Shown in pieces: positions 27,401 through 36,900 of a stretch of 64,000 bases of DNA (its first letter is position 1; the number at the start of each line of letters is the position of its first letter). Origin of the DNA: HGM04593 sp045646965. Its GTDB lineage: Bacteria > Bacteroidota > Bacteroidia > Bacteroidales > Bacteroidaceae. The notes under the pieces are model-generated. The model was not told the origin of the DNA. It saw nothing but the letters and a program-made list of their open reading frames with translations, and searched no databases. The position numbers and the translations under genes were made by a program. The stretch spans positions 44,602 through 108,601 of the forward strand of contig JAZRLR010000018.1 of the NCBI GenBank assembly GCA_045646965.1. The letters run 5' to 3'.

Positions 27401-28788
27401 GATGTAGAGCCGTGGATGTCGAGGTAGGTACCTGTTGAGAGTGACTTTATGTAGTAGGCATTGGTCTCACCTGCGCTCTCGAGTGTAAAGACATAGCACT
27501 CGTTGAAGATGTTCATATTGTTTGCCTTTTCCTTGGTGAGGCCGAGCGAGGTGCTGTTATTATAGGCGAAGCCGGTGTAGTCGTTTGAGCCTGTTACCTC
27601 GAGCACAACGTCTACCATAGCACCACCGTTATTCATAGTGCTACCGCCGCCTGTTGAGCGCTCGCCTGTTCCGTCGGGGTTTATGTTGTTATAGTCGAGC
27701 AGGAAACGCATACGGTAGCGTCCGGGGGCCATAGGCGCCTTGAACGAGGGCAATGAGCTTGTTGAGCGTTGGCCGCCGGTGAGCGTGGCACCTGTGCTGT
27801 TGAAACCTTTTACATCGCTGTTCTCGTTGAATGAGTAGAACGAGTATGAGACAACGTCGCTGTAGTCGATATACTCGAAATACCAGCAGCTACCGTTGTC
27901 GGCTGCACCACCCTGCTGCCAAAGACCAATGGGGTTATTGGAACCTTGGTACCAGTTGAGGTAGAGGGCATCAGGTGTACCGTCGGCTTTATAGGGGTGT
28001 ATCTCGTATTTATTTCCGCTGAAATTGACAAACTTAAAGAGCTGTGCATCTTCTTTGCTGTCGTGCAAGGTAATAAAATTTGTACGGTTGCTATAGCTGT
28101 CGGCCAATGTGTAACCGAGCCACTTCTGCTCTCCAAGGCTGTAGATGTAGTATACACCCTCCTCTTTTGAGGCATAGAATGCAAACTGACCATACTGGAC
28201 ATAGCTGCTTGCAATATTTGTTGTACCTGTGGCATACTTTGAGTTTGCGTTCTTTATGTGGTAGACAAACTCGGGCTTTCCCTCTGTGGGCAATGTGGTA
28301 GAGGGCTGCACGAGGGCGTCGCTCTTTGTAATTGCAAAGCCGTCGGCGTTGTGGTCGATGAAGACTGCCGCGTTTATCCAGGTACCTTCGTGGCTGATGC
28401 TCGGGGTGATGGTCTCACCGGCGTTTACAATGAATATCTCGCCGGGCTTGGCTGTGTAGACTTTTTTCTGCTCGGCCGAGGTGAGGGTGTACGACTTTTT
28501 ACCGTCGGCAACAGAACCGCTGATAGATACGCTTCTGATGTAACGGTCGTCACGTGTTCTGTTCAAGTCGCGAGCTACATTCTTGGGTGTGTAGTCGAGA
28601 CGGTCGTTAAGTACCGCATAAGACTTATATGCGGTGTTGTAGATGAAAAATTTAATTCCCTCCAAAAGCTCGCTGTGGCGGTTGGGATTGGTGTGGTTTC
28701 CTGCGGGCTTGTAATATTTATCGGCCCACACGTTTGCCGTGCTCATCACGAGCAGCAGCAAATACAAATAAATTCTTTTAGTCTTCAT
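21478..28788 (-). CDS. Giant secreted modular protein (2436 aa) without recognised catalytic domain
   Basis: A signal peptide (1-22, ending NVWA) is followed by a chain of binding-type modules. A ricin-like domain with the motif Y-H-I-K-N-A-N-S-K-Y-A-T-G lies at about 173-310 and its clear duplicate at about 1018-1160. Another ricin-like unit with KVKNLATGKYLTY is near 1230. An F5/8 type C-like domain is at about 600-750 and a jelly-roll-like module related to one in the GH89 protein at about 1600-1740. Helical FIVAR-like stretches occur near 1430 and 1900. The last 215 residues share with the GH89 protein a module containing IPEGVEAFY and end IFDLQGRKLNEITEPG plus a V-N-G-R-K-V-V tail. I recognise no enzyme motif; an adhesin or glycan-binding scaffold is inferred. 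A mini-gene lies 16 bases downstream. Confidence 0.75.
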   Translation of the reverse strand: MKTKRIYLYLLLLVMSTANVWADKYYKPAGNHTNPNRHSELLEGIKFFIYNTAYKSYAVLNDRLDYTPKNVARDLNRTRDDRYIRSVSISGSVADGKKSYTLTSAEQKKVYTAKPGEIFIVNAGETITPSISHEGTWINAAVFIDHNADGFAITKSDALVQPSTTLPTEGKPEFVYHIKNANSKYATGTTNIASSYVQYGQFAFYASKEEGVYYIYSLGEQKWLGYTLADSYSNRTNFITLHDSKEDAQLFKFVNFSGNKYEIHPYKADGTPDALYLNWYQGSNNPIGLWQQGGAADNGSCWYFEYIDYSDVVSYSFYSFNENSDVKGFNSTGATLTGGQRSTSSLPSFKAPMAPGRYRMRFLLDYNNINPDGTGERSTGGGSTMNNGGAMVDVVLEVTGSNDYTGFAYNNSTSLGLTKEKANNMNIFNECYVFTLESAGETNAYYIKSLSTGTYLDIHGSTSNLQPQKLYIYSWPQAVTLDTDTYIGNGVVADNGNIKQAIDVSSEASNYTIIQNSQLINQDSWETKQQNPYKVFVVTDGQGNYWNGEPKAFATSDTGHPYAFIDATDVDKNEYADIRDLHIYSRCDLYSAQAIYGYVQSAAKMWQSHPATMDGETPCDLSRLIDGDLTTYSMTDAGENDGFHYLTFDLGEEASDFYLYMARRADAKHTPTVIEVSVGNSLDGEFTPVPDSDALHNDITDGCLNTSLDTKLEYFSLSPIELGGNYRYVRIKARDCTSVEMCMALSELYILPNKPVIQQAMTYQQVPFYNTKAKYTTGIDELNATHPEVKILSGVPIPGNKYQMYADAYDAERGMYVNYDIYIKATVTDGVTTYTLANDGDYSSATAEEKKYYEWVCEQLPNGRLVFRNPKTGKYLANGVLSDTSYNWDYNTNQTYRHGVPLIDADGRYLAVGTAVSGGTRSWMTDVWSAQNQTTFYTYLNNGNTPDDTTDDVWEVDNSVRACTDFVFLPVENSANEKKVNVYADPLAVRNSIFRFNSVQYTLPFARLLEDIDLGLDYEFLCTIKNSNNLYATGTTGITRTADEAAVFAFCKHATAENGYYIYSVSEAKWLTYDVAESYSSGQNKISLSATKNEAAYFILADQTRGTTSGKEISPVTTTGTKADIYFNWFAGGGDTMGFYTTNGAGDAGSLMILAFADNRLSIEELCGSQHRFLGFYKMGEDEPTTTEKLLTYDDVEDGAYYEARFHFDQPFEQSVNPVKDADGNIITPGSRRFYKVKNLATGKYLTYISKNRKAQLVDESNLSATSLFYFTEVEYDGSSHVSAYIESAICGNKLYDEGNASATDSVAQWNPGGRKYYVQPNHVSGAAEGKREGFAISRDMLDETNNPNGLSSGADGVLVGTGHVNNAGALWVFEPVDDAKDMLEAYISAMVTEINGWLDVQHSDYDEEANPGVPDTEYPVYDERKIQYHRDYVAQLQQSAEATDDLVALGSYAEDLYSIYINVQSTTLALPVQTIKWNGNLDAYHPKWYYIRNVKDSHDKQVDRAAKYVGDEVNMAITTLEEGNKSLAHLFYVGGGVHQEGTVYEHLDNCCIHNFAAHYHDKLTNDVVDKTLVSENETLFENLSLTGNGEIVNNVNGIQTLRNETSWRLVLEGKSNGNSYNAWGSCLLSSLDNPIADDYTNNFQIYMKADGYIIVKTSAYDGKSFDHIRGAYDTFKVELLWTPNDYGSTADKVSGKLEVFVTNSLGITETHPLSVSMKDLTVFSAALPKGMDITALKAEEVKMLNWNEQHTDSNWFILPTTNTVYPGHSIVIGSASTDNLGWYEDEDAAHVINSVGSADYASWEFVKVVDFKEHMEELLETWNIDECLVYNAGLVELYKRIKTIYNTCERLGNFDEDSFNSMVVAIRLYHGLPVSEYYKPKENRLYTIRPAYEGAVNYAAVNEYNSVVRSEVTNSAGEVNSRGVWMFEGNDSTAMKLKSLHTQSYLVETASDSIVLGTGNATVCLTPLGATEVSIRSNSDYTFVKRHSVGDVYVTSDYIEPDKDYYNRYADVTFTRTGTEVASVTSDIVGEFAKKMADATAELVSVNGAALKATQNFLTESIICPDVNGNNGANVELVFCLNNLPAGFSFNNVSLDIHALTSTGAYQYKNDGVKRLWNVAVSVADSEDALATAPVLASLNDIDIAAGVGETDNVHKLWNVTTDDTYEVNGSCYVKLTITSGSENVGCFFGLSQMILSQEGDTWYIEEITEPQTKVYYPASTTINGHSTLMLGYDAVIPEGVEAFYSTGLSSLPYYLLMSSYNGVLPKNAPVVLRNTDRTATAKDFKFYFNALEGAADNDSGFMAGSLYFTPVQCLDNHNYYMIMKNQDVARMYWVYEEYDEDGNIVAPNTDDGGWVVCHANKAYMVLDKTTAQNIVSYPFGFNMNGTTDIDEVEIRKDAMDIEVVETIFDLQGRKLNEITEPGIYIVNGRKVVVE

Positions 28789-28866
28789 TTGATTATTTTT
28801 TGTTTTATTTTCTTCCTAATTAGGGGTTAAACGGGTGTTTGCGTCACCACATAGTATACCATTTTG

Positions 28867-28874
28867 CAAAATTA
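28867..28874 (-). promoter_or_regulatory. Probable -7 element (TAATTTTG) for the 2436-aa protein gene
   Basis: The match to TAnnTTTG on the minus strand lies 79 bases before the start codon at 28788. A consensus -33 box is not visible at the expected distance. Confidence 0.45.
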
Positions 28875-29040
28875 ACTAAATATTTTCACATTGGAGTATA
28901 ATTGGTTATTTTTTAACTATACAAATTATCAACAGCCGCCTCTTTTATCGCCATTTTGTCTCTTTTTTACATTTTTTAACGAAACGTAGTGCTTTGTATT
29001 CGTTTTTATCTTTTTTGAGAGGGTTCCGGGTGGCGTGTTT

Positions 29041-29100
29041 TTTAAGTTTATCGGTGGCGCTTCGCCAATGGGTTTCTTTTGCGATTTAAATTCTCGGTGA
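29041..29100 (+). repeat. Paired TCGGTG-box intergenic repeat, copy d
   Basis: Box 1 (29041-29060) reads TTTAAGTTTATCGGTGGCGC and box 2 (29085-29100) TTTAAATTCTCGGTGA. A reversed weak box, CTCACCGAAAA, lies at 29167-29177. The rest of the 28875-29200 interval is AT-rich and holds no gene I can support. Confidence 0.45.
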
Positions 29101-29200
29101 TTAGTTTGTTGTTTTCCTGCTTTCGTATCACCCAAGCCTTTGAAAGCAAAAAACACAAGAACCCAACTCACCGAAAACCGGCTCCACTACCCTACAAAAC

Positions 29201-29232
29201 AAAAAAAAGCGGGCTTGCAAACGCAAGCCCGC
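29201..29232 (-). terminator. Rho-independent terminator of the M60-like protease gene
   Basis: On the minus strand a perfect 10-bp stem GCGGGCTTGC with loop GTTT is followed by eight T, 23 bases after the stop codon. Confidence 0.92.
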
Positions 29233-29255
29233 CTCTGAATCAAATATCCGAGAGA

Positions 29256-32200
29256 TTAATAAATAATCTTCTGATTATCCTTAATATAAACATTGTTCTT
29301 AACGGGATTTGTAACCTTTCTACCAAACATATCGTAGGTTTCGCCGTTTACAAACTCACCCTCTACAACTACCTCGTCGATAGCTGTCACAGACTCGAAC
29401 AACTCGCTGTTCTCCTCGATTGCTACGAGCTCGAGCTCCCAAGCACTTGCAGTAGTGTTCAAAGAAGGTCTCTCGTTGCTGCTGTTTTCGTAAACATACT
29501 TATCGAGTGTTGCGATGGTAAGTTTCTTTTTATCTACGTCGAATGCCAACTCAAACGAGAGAGCCGCCACATCGCTTGTCGATGTAATGAAGTACTGGGG
29601 ATTCTTGTTTGTAATAGTTGCCTTCTGACGATATACGAAGAGGTCTTTTGCTGCGTTGTAGAGCTTGTAACCGCCGCGGCCGTCAGACATAAAGCACCAG
29701 AGCTCCATATCAGAGGGGCCGTTCTCACCTACGAGACTGTTGAGTGAAAGCAATGCGTTTGATGCATTTGTTGCAGCCCAGTGCTTTCCTGTCTTCGCGC
29801 TCTTGATTGCATACCAGTAGATTTTGCCGTCGTTGATTGCGATGGGTGACTTAACGATATATGCGCCGTCGAAGTTGTTCAACACACCGCGTAATGTCTG
29901 AATATTGGCATAGTATGCAGCGGGGTTGCTCATCTGTGACTGGATGTTGTCATATACATTGTAGAGCTCCACAATGAGGTCTCTCAAGTTTGATGTCTGT
30001 GAGTAGATATTCTCGCTCATATACTCGGAGTTACCCTTCTCGAGCTCAAGTGTATCGGTAACCTCGGCAAGGATGCATTTTGCTCTGTTCATAAGGTTTG
30101 TAATCTCCTCTTTCTCAAACTCAACAGAGTTGTCCTCGGCAATGTAGGCGTGCCATCTTGCAGAATTGTCGTTTGCGGTAGAACCACCTACAACTTTCTT
30201 GCTCTTGTATGCGATACCCAGAGCGTCGTTGTCGCTGCGTGTGATGAGTACGCGACCGTTGTCGGTGTAAGAGATTTTCACCTTAATTGCATTTGACTTG
30301 GTAACTGTTGAAGCATATACCTGCTGGTCGATGGTGAGGTCGGACAAGTATGTACCGCTGCTGCTCATCATATAGTACTCGCTGGGCTCGCCTGTGCTTA
30401 CAAACTCCCACAAGAGAGATGCGTCTGTTGCAGGATTCTGCGATGTGATAGCCGAGAGACCTGCGCTACCGTTCTGCAAGTAGTAGGTTGAAGATGTGTT
30501 GTTCTTGAAGTAGTACTTGCAGTTCTCCTTGATGATGGGACGCACGTTGAGGTCGGAAAGGATGTTTGTGTACTCATCCTCGAGCATTGCGCTCCAGTCG
30601 CCGTAAGAGTGTACGCTTGTATCTTTGTTCTTGTAAGCATCGTAAGCGAGCTTATAGATAGAGTCGAGGCGTGCAACCTTCTCGGGGTAGTATTTACCAA
30701 TCTCGTTATCAGCCTTCATTACAGCCGATGTAACGGTCATACACTTGGTGATTGAAGAGGCAAGTGTGTTGTACTGGAAGTCCTCGGGGCCCTCTGTAGC
30801 ATTGGGTACTACATAGTCGGTACCGTCGGCCTGGGCTGCTACAACCTTGAGGTTGGCCTTGCGAGCCGACATAGGAATTGTCATTGTCTTTCTGTTGGTG
30901 TAGGTGAGGAGCTCGTCGGTGTCGGCATTGTAGAGCTTGAAACCGAGCGCACCGCCTGCACCGCTAACCTCGAGGATGTTGATTTTTGATCCTGTATTGG
31001 TGTAGTAGTAACCCTGTGCTTTTACACTCTCGTCGATGTAGTCTTCCCACTGACCGAAGTCGCCCACGGTACCTACTCTCACCTCGTCGCTATAGTCGGC
31101 GCGGTAGCCGTTGCCGTCGAGTCTCTTTGACTTGCGTACACGGTCCTCGATGAACATAATGTGACCGCCCTTCTTCTCGTATTTCTGCATACGAGCCTTG
31201 CTTGCGTCGATGTCCTCCTGGTGGAGATATACATAGTGGTGGCCGTAGTCACCTACATAGAGGTTTTTCATAGGAATGAAGAAGCCCCAAGCCTCGAAGA
31301 ACTCGCTCAAGTCCATCTGCGCAACCTCGCAGCAGATTTCGGCAAACTTAAGCTGGTCGTACTTGGCGTCCATTGAACCAATGTAGTAGCCGTTGCTGTC
31401 GAGGATATCCTGTGCTCTTGTAGACCAGCCGATGAGACGGTCGTAGCGCAATCTCTCGAAGACCTGCTGATAGAAGGTCTCGTTCTTCTTTGCTGCGTGG
31501 AAATAGAGGAAGAGCTGGAAGTACATACGTGTCATACTGAAGAGCTTCTGTCCGTACATTTTCTCGCCACGGCCTACATAGGGAACTTTGTTCTCAAAGT
31601 CGAGAATCTGGTTCTCGAGGTTGTTACCACGGCTGGTGTGTGTACCCACGTCGAAGATAGTAAAGTTAGAGAGGGCGTTGTTACTTACCTCTGATGTACC
31701 TACAATCTCGAATGCATACTGGTTGGTGTGACCAATCTCGTGGTTGGGACCCCAAGCACTACCACCGTCGCGTGTGATGCGGTCGTAGTTTACAATAGTG
31801 GTAAGGGTGTTGTTATTGTAGTGTGTACGCCAGTTACTTGCGTCCATAAAACCGCCGTCGTCAGACATAGCGAGCTGTTTGTTATTGAACCAGGGATAGT
31901 ATTTCTCAAGATTCATATACTTTCTCTGTGCAGCGTTCCAGAAGTCCCAAAGAGCCATAACCTCGGTAATCTTCTCGGGACATCCCTCTACGCGGTAACC
32001 CCAAGCATCTGTGTACTGGTAGGGCTGGATAAACTCCTTCTTGCGGAAGCAGAGAACGGTGTGGTCGCCCACAGCCTGGATAGCGCTCTCGTTCTCGAAC
32101 ATATTATCCTGCATATATTTCCAGTCGGCGTTGGTGTGGCCGCGCTCCTTGCTCCAGAAACCGTTTACATAACCTCCCTCGATGTGGATTTTCACAGCGG

Positions 32201-33251
32201 GATAGTCGGCGAGCTTGGCACCTGCAGTGTCGGTAACACAGTTGTAACGGATATAGAGGTGACCGTCTTTGTTTGAAGAAAGAACGATGTTCAAACCCTC
32301 GTGGAGCTCGGTATCGGTACCCCAGAATGATGTGCCCACCATCTCACAGATTTTGAGTGTGGTGTTTTCGGGTACTTTCTCAACAAATACATAGAGACAG
32401 CTCTTTGCGTTGTTGGTTGAGATACCTGTGGGGTTATTTACATAACAGAAGTAACGTGTATAGAGGAGGTCGGCCCAGTAGTAGGGATCGCTGTAGGGCT
32501 TGTAGTCATAGATACGGAACTCCTGCTCACGTTTTACTGTGTTCCAAGTGCCGTTCTTCACCTTAAGAATAACAGCCTGAAGCTCGGCGGGAAGGTTGTC
32601 GGCTGTCATAGCGGCTGTGAGGTCCTCGTCGCTCATTGCAGCGTATGTGTCGCTGATGGCGCAACCGGTGTTATCGGTGAAGTATTTCTTGCTGTTTGCA
32701 ATGATTGCAGCCTTGTTTGAGAGAACGAAGTTCAATGCATCGTACTCGGCGCGAGCTGCAGCGAGGTCCTCATCGGAGAGCTCCACTTTCTCGAAGTACC
32801 AGTTTGAGGGTTTCTCGTCCTTGGTCCAGGGCACACAGTTAGAACTGCCGTCACAGTGCATTGTGAGGCTATTGTTTTTAGCCTGTGTAATGGTGTAACC
32901 ACCGGGGAAGAGGGCGCTGTTGTCGTTGATATACAAGCCATATTCCGCATCGTTTTCGGTGTAGAACTTTTGGTTTGTGTACTGGTTGAAGTGCAGGTTA
33001 CGACCGGTAAATACGTTCTGAATGGTGTACTTACCCTCTGTGGCTGTTTCGGTGATAATCCACAACTGGTTGTAATCGCTCTTTGAACCGATTGAATTAC
33101 AAGAAACAGTGTTGTCTACAAATTTTTCGCTGGCAGCTGTACCGTAGTTGAGGTTCACGATGCGGTACACTTTACCCGACTCTATCTGTGCCATTGCAGC
33201 TACAGATGCGAACATTGCGACCAATGTCAATAGTAAAGTTCTGATTTTCAT
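29256..33251 (-). CDS. Secreted M60-like (mucin-type glycoprotein) metallopeptidase, 1331 aa
   Basis: Signal peptide 1-21 (cut after AAMA). A ricin-like domain (about 25-160) precedes the M60/enhancin-like peptidase, whose zinc site reads HEIGH at 504-508 with the third ligand Glu521 in GTSEVSNN, fitting the HExxH-(8-28)-E rule of the family. Characterised M60-like enzymes of gut bacteria cut next to O-glycosylated serine or threonine in mucins, so an extracellular mucinase is likely. The C-terminal half holds ricin-like segments (near 935-1080 and 1180-1290), a helical FIVAR-like stretch, and a tail with TYDMFGRKV followed by basic and aliphatic residues, comparable with the other island proteins. 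It is a single-gene unit ended by a strong terminator. It is divergent from the 1254-aa protein gene, with 705 bases of non-coding sequence between them. Confidence 0.9.
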   Translation of the reverse strand: MKIRTLLLTLVAMFASVAAMAQIESGKVYRIVNLNYGTAASEKFVDNTVSCNSIGSKSDYNQLWIITETATEGKYTIQNVFTGRNLHFNQYTNQKFYTENDAEYGLYINDNSALFPGGYTITQAKNNSLTMHCDGSSNCVPWTKDEKPSNWYFEKVELSDEDLAAARAEYDALNFVLSNKAAIIANSKKYFTDNTGCAISDTYAAMSDEDLTAAMTADNLPAELQAVILKVKNGTWNTVKREQEFRIYDYKPYSDPYYWADLLYTRYFCYVNNPTGISTNNAKSCLYVFVEKVPENTTLKICEMVGTSFWGTDTELHEGLNIVLSSNKDGHLYIRYNCVTDTAGAKLADYPAVKIHIEGGYVNGFWSKERGHTNADWKYMQDNMFENESAIQAVGDHTVLCFRKKEFIQPYQYTDAWGYRVEGCPEKITEVMALWDFWNAAQRKYMNLEKYYPWFNNKQLAMSDDGGFMDASNWRTHYNNNTLTTIVNYDRITRDGGSAWGPNHEIGHTNQYAFEIVGTSEVSNNALSNFTIFDVGTHTSRGNNLENQILDFENKVPYVGRGEKMYGQKLFSMTRMYFQLFLYFHAAKKNETFYQQVFERLRYDRLIGWSTRAQDILDSNGYYIGSMDAKYDQLKFAEICCEVAQMDLSEFFEAWGFFIPMKNLYVGDYGHHYVYLHQEDIDASKARMQKYEKKGGHIMFIEDRVRKSKRLDGNGYRADYSDEVRVGTVGDFGQWEDYIDESVKAQGYYYTNTGSKINILEVSGAGGALGFKLYNADTDELLTYTNRKTMTIPMSARKANLKVVAAQADGTDYVVPNATEGPEDFQYNTLASSITKCMTVTSAVMKADNEIGKYYPEKVARLDSIYKLAYDAYKNKDTSVHSYGDWSAMLEDEYTNILSDLNVRPIIKENCKYYFKNNTSSTYYLQNGSAGLSAITSQNPATDASLLWEFVSTGEPSEYYMMSSSGTYLSDLTIDQQVYASTVTKSNAIKVKISYTDNGRVLITRSDNDALGIAYKSKKVVGGSTANDNSARWHAYIAEDNSVEFEKEEITNLMNRAKCILAEVTDTLELEKGNSEYMSENIYSQTSNLRDLIVELYNVYDNIQSQMSNPAAYYANIQTLRGVLNNFDGAYIVKSPIAINDGKIYWYAIKSAKTGKHWAATNASNALLSLNSLVGENGPSDMELWCFMSDGRGGYKLYNAAKDLFVYRQKATITNKNPQYFITSTSDVAALSFELAFDVDKKKLTIATLDKYVYENSSNERPSLNTTASAWELELVAIEENSELFESVTAIDEVVVEGEFVNGETYDMFGRKVTNPVKNNVYIKDNQKIIY

Positions 33252-33287
33252 ATTAATTAAAATTAGGTTATTTACAAGTTTTTACCA

Positions 33288-33295
33288 CGAAGTTA
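33288..33295 (-). promoter_or_regulatory. Possible -7 element (TAACTTCG) of the M60-like protease gene
   Basis: One mismatch to TAnnTTTG, 37 bases ahead of the start at 33251. No convincing -33 box. Confidence 0.3.
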
Positions 33296-33441
33296 TTGTG
33301 TTTCAACGCCTTGCCCCACGCAACGCGTATGAACGCAACATACCTCGTGGCAAATGTAATGAAAATTTTCAAGAATTAATTATTTTCTCCTTATTTATTT
33401 ATAAATTAACATTCATTGTCTTGTATTTTATTTTGCTGTCA

Positions 33442-33472
<31 letters not shown>

Positions 33473-33591
33473 AGGTTGTATTCGCTGTTTTGCGGCAGGT
33501 TTACATTTTGTAGTGTTTTTTCAAGGATAGGAGGGTTGTTTTTTTGTTTTCAAGAGTGTGATATAGCTCGGGTAACGGAGCTTCTTTTGCA

Positions 33592-33610
33592 ACTTAAGGC
33601 CTCGGTGGGG
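33592..33610 (+). repeat. TCGGTG-box intergenic repeat, copy c (single box)
   Basis: ACTTAAGGCCTCGGTGGGG matches box 1 of copies b and e closely. It is followed by a short inverted repeat GGGGC-GTGAA-GCCCC (33607-33621). No second box lies nearby. The remaining spacer, 33252-33956, is AT-rich without a supportable gene. Confidence 0.5.
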
Positions 33611-33823
33611 CGTGAAGCCCCAATTGCGGCACAAAGAACAAAAAGCGAAAAAAAGCTCACAAAAGAGAAAAAAGAAATCAGCGTAGCTGATGCCAAAAAA
33701 TCACAAAATCACACAAATAATGCTTTTTTCACAAAAATTCTTGGTAGTTTGAATAAAAAACATAATCTTTGCGTGATTAAATATAGATTCCGCAGAGTAG
33801 GGGAAGCAGGGTTTTATAAATAT

Positions 33824-33842
33824 CTATTTGATACTCAAATAG
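33824..33842. repeat. Small palindrome in the leader of the 1254-aa protein gene
   Basis: CTATTTGA and TCAAATAG flank a 3-base loop, 115 bases before the start codon. It may be an mRNA leader hairpin or an operator; a probable promoter element (AATCTTTG, 33764-33771) lies upstream of it. Confidence 0.4.
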
Positions 33843-33956
33843 TTGAAAGACAAAGCAGCCCCACACAAAAGAATTGAAATTTAGTCAAGGCCCGTGAGGG
33901 ACAAAATAACGAAACAGAATTTTATTAACCTTATTTTATTAACTAATTTTTACGTT

Positions 33957-36900
33957 ATGAGAAAAAATCTATTTCTTACTCTTGCGTTAGCATTTGCATC
34001 AATTGCAACAGTAAACGCACAGTGGTTGCAGATTCTCGCTTCTGGTGACGGTCTTCCCGGAAAGGATGTTACAGACCAGACAGCCGTAAACTACAACTGT
34101 ACAACTTTCAAGTCGGAGTTGATTACTCCGGGTGAGGCATTGAACGGTTTCCGCTTCACTGTTATCCAGACAAAGAACAATGAGAAACCCGACGGACACC
34201 CCTGTTTCTCATTTGCAGAGATGAAGATTTACGATGCACAGGGCAACGAGGTAAAATTCACAGCCGAGACCAACGCACAGGACGCCGCTGAAGGCCCCAT
34301 CGCAAACCTTAACAACGGCAAAGCCGGCGATTACTTCCACTCTAACTGGCACTCTGACTCCCCCACAGGTGAGTTCCACTACTTGGAGATTACATTCGAG
34401 AAACCTTTGGACGCTTTCGCTATCGAGACTTGGGCTCGTAAGGGTAACCCCAAAAACACTCCTACTCTCGTAGGTCTCACAAAGCTCGGCCAGACAGCCG
34501 TTCTTCCCGAGGCTACATACGAGCTCGGTTCACAGCTCACTACACTCGAGGACCTTTTGGCTGCCGACTATGTAACTATCAAGGGTAACGCTCCCGAGGA
34601 TGGTGCAGACACTTCTGCTAAAGCCGAGGATTACAACAACTTCGACGGCTGGGGTGCTCGTTTCCTTGCAAGCCCCACAGCTTACACTCCCTTCGGTGAG
34701 GAGGCTACAGCAGACAACGCTGTTCAGATTATCCCCACAAACGAGGGTAACACTTACTACCTCTACTGGCCCACAAGCGGTACATACCTCAAAGACGCTG
34801 ACTTCAGCGGCGGTAACGACCTCAACGCTTGGGCAGCAGGTACTACAAACAAAGCAGAGGCTGCTAAAATTTCATTCAAGCAGTTGGCTAACGGCGACTT
34901 CGAGATGTCTTACGAGTCAGCGTTGAACAACGGTACAGCTGTATACGTATGGTTGGCTGCAGAGCCCCGCGTAGGTACAAACTGTATGAAGTTCTTCACA
35001 ATGGAGCACAAAGGCTACCTCGAAGGTGGTGACTACACAAAGGGTTACAGCCTCCCCGTACGCTTCAACTTCTCATTCTACACAGCCGACTATGCACAGC
35101 CCGCTTATGTTTACCAGAACACTCTCAAATATGCCGTAATGCAGGCAGAGAACACTCTCGAGCAGTATGGTGAGCAGGTAGAGGCAGAGGCAGCTATGGA
35201 GGTTACATTCTACCAGGATGCTTTGGAGGCTATCGCTTCTACAAAAGAGATTATCGCCGGTGGCGACTACACAGCTAAAGATGTAGATTCCATCGTTGAG
35301 GCTCTCAACGCTACTATCGACTGGTACATCCTCACAGTAGGTTATCAGGCTGCTATCGAGATTATGGCTTACCGTGACTCTATCGGTGATGTAACCGAGT
35401 ATGACGACCTTGGCGAGCCCATCTGGGGTGAGAACTCACTCTTCTGCGACGAGTCTTCTATCGAGCCCGGTAAATACCTCGAGAGTGACTGGAACAGCAC
35501 ATTGGGTGGTTTGCTCAACGACCTCATCGTTTACATCAACGATGCTATGATTAACGAGGACCCCACAGCTTATGTAAGCAACATCAAGACTGCTGCAAAC
35601 AGAATCGCAGACAAGAAAGCCGAGTTCGAGAACAAGGTTATCGCCATCACTTCTTGGCCCGTTATGTACGCTAACGAGAAAGAGATGGTTTGGGCAGGCG
35701 ACGTTATCACAACAAACGTTATCCGTCCCAGCTTGACAGAGCCCATCAAAGACTTCCGTATCACATTCCTTGAGTCAAACGCCGGTTCTTACGGTGGTTA
35801 TCCTATGATTGCTATGATGGAGATGGAGGTGTTCACCGGCGAGGGTGTTAAGATTAACCTCACAGAGAGCAACGTTAAGGGCTACAACTCAATCGAGGAG
35901 TCAGAGGGTAGCATTGCAGGTCTCTTCGATATGACATACAACGAGGATGGTTCTATCAACAACAAGGGAGACTTCTATCACTCAATCTGGGGTTCAGGTG
36001 AGTCTCCCAAAACTTACATCTACCTCGACATCGAGCTCCCCGCAGAGATTGAGACAAACGACATTATGTTCAAGTTCTACGTACGTCAGTCACATATGGC
36101 TAACCCCACAAAGATTTATGTAGGTAACATCGGTGAGGAGTACGACCCCGTTACACTTTCAGAGAACACATACAACGTACGTTCTATTGCACAGGTATCT
36201 TACACATCAGAGTTCACAGACTGGGGCTTGTATGCAATCAAGGGCCTCTTGAACGCTAACCCCACTCTCGAGTCTCCCGCTGACGAGATGTTCTATGCAG
36301 GTAAACATCCTTTCCACAAGAGCGCATTGCGTGAGAACGGTGTTTACTTCTTCACAAAGAACGAGGACGGTACAATCAACATCCGCAGCTTGAGCACAGG
36401 TAAATACTGGGCTGCTAACGGTAGCGAGACTATCACTAAAGCTAACGCCGGTAACTTCAACATCGTTGCTTCTACAAACGAGGACTTCGACAAGTCATTC
36501 GTAATCTACACAGACGTAGAGGGTGCAGAGCCCACAGATATCGACTTCACATACGCTATCGCCGAGGGTGATTCTGTTCGCATTCAGTCTACTGTAACTC
36601 CCGCTTACCGCGTTCTTATGGACTGGGGTGCAAGCTGGGGTACATACGCTCGCGCTTGCGCTAATCCCCAGCCCGGTGTAATCGCAGAGGATTACGCAGG
36701 TGCCGAGGAGGAGATGGCTAAATTGACAGCTGCACAGAAGGCTTCAGGTGCATTCGGTGACTACCTCTACTTCAACAAGACAAACGGTGAGGGTGAGTGG
36801 AAGATCTACCAGGTATCTATGAAGAACCCCTACTACTTCTGGCTCACAAGCTTGAACTCACTCTTCACAGAGGAGCTCGGCTACGGTAGCAACCCCGGTC

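Noticed and set aside
28929..29171. 80-residue minus-strand frame upstream of the 2436-aa gene
   Set aside because: Basic low-complexity translation spanning the TCGGTG boxes, with no promoter or conserved start; not supported as a gene.
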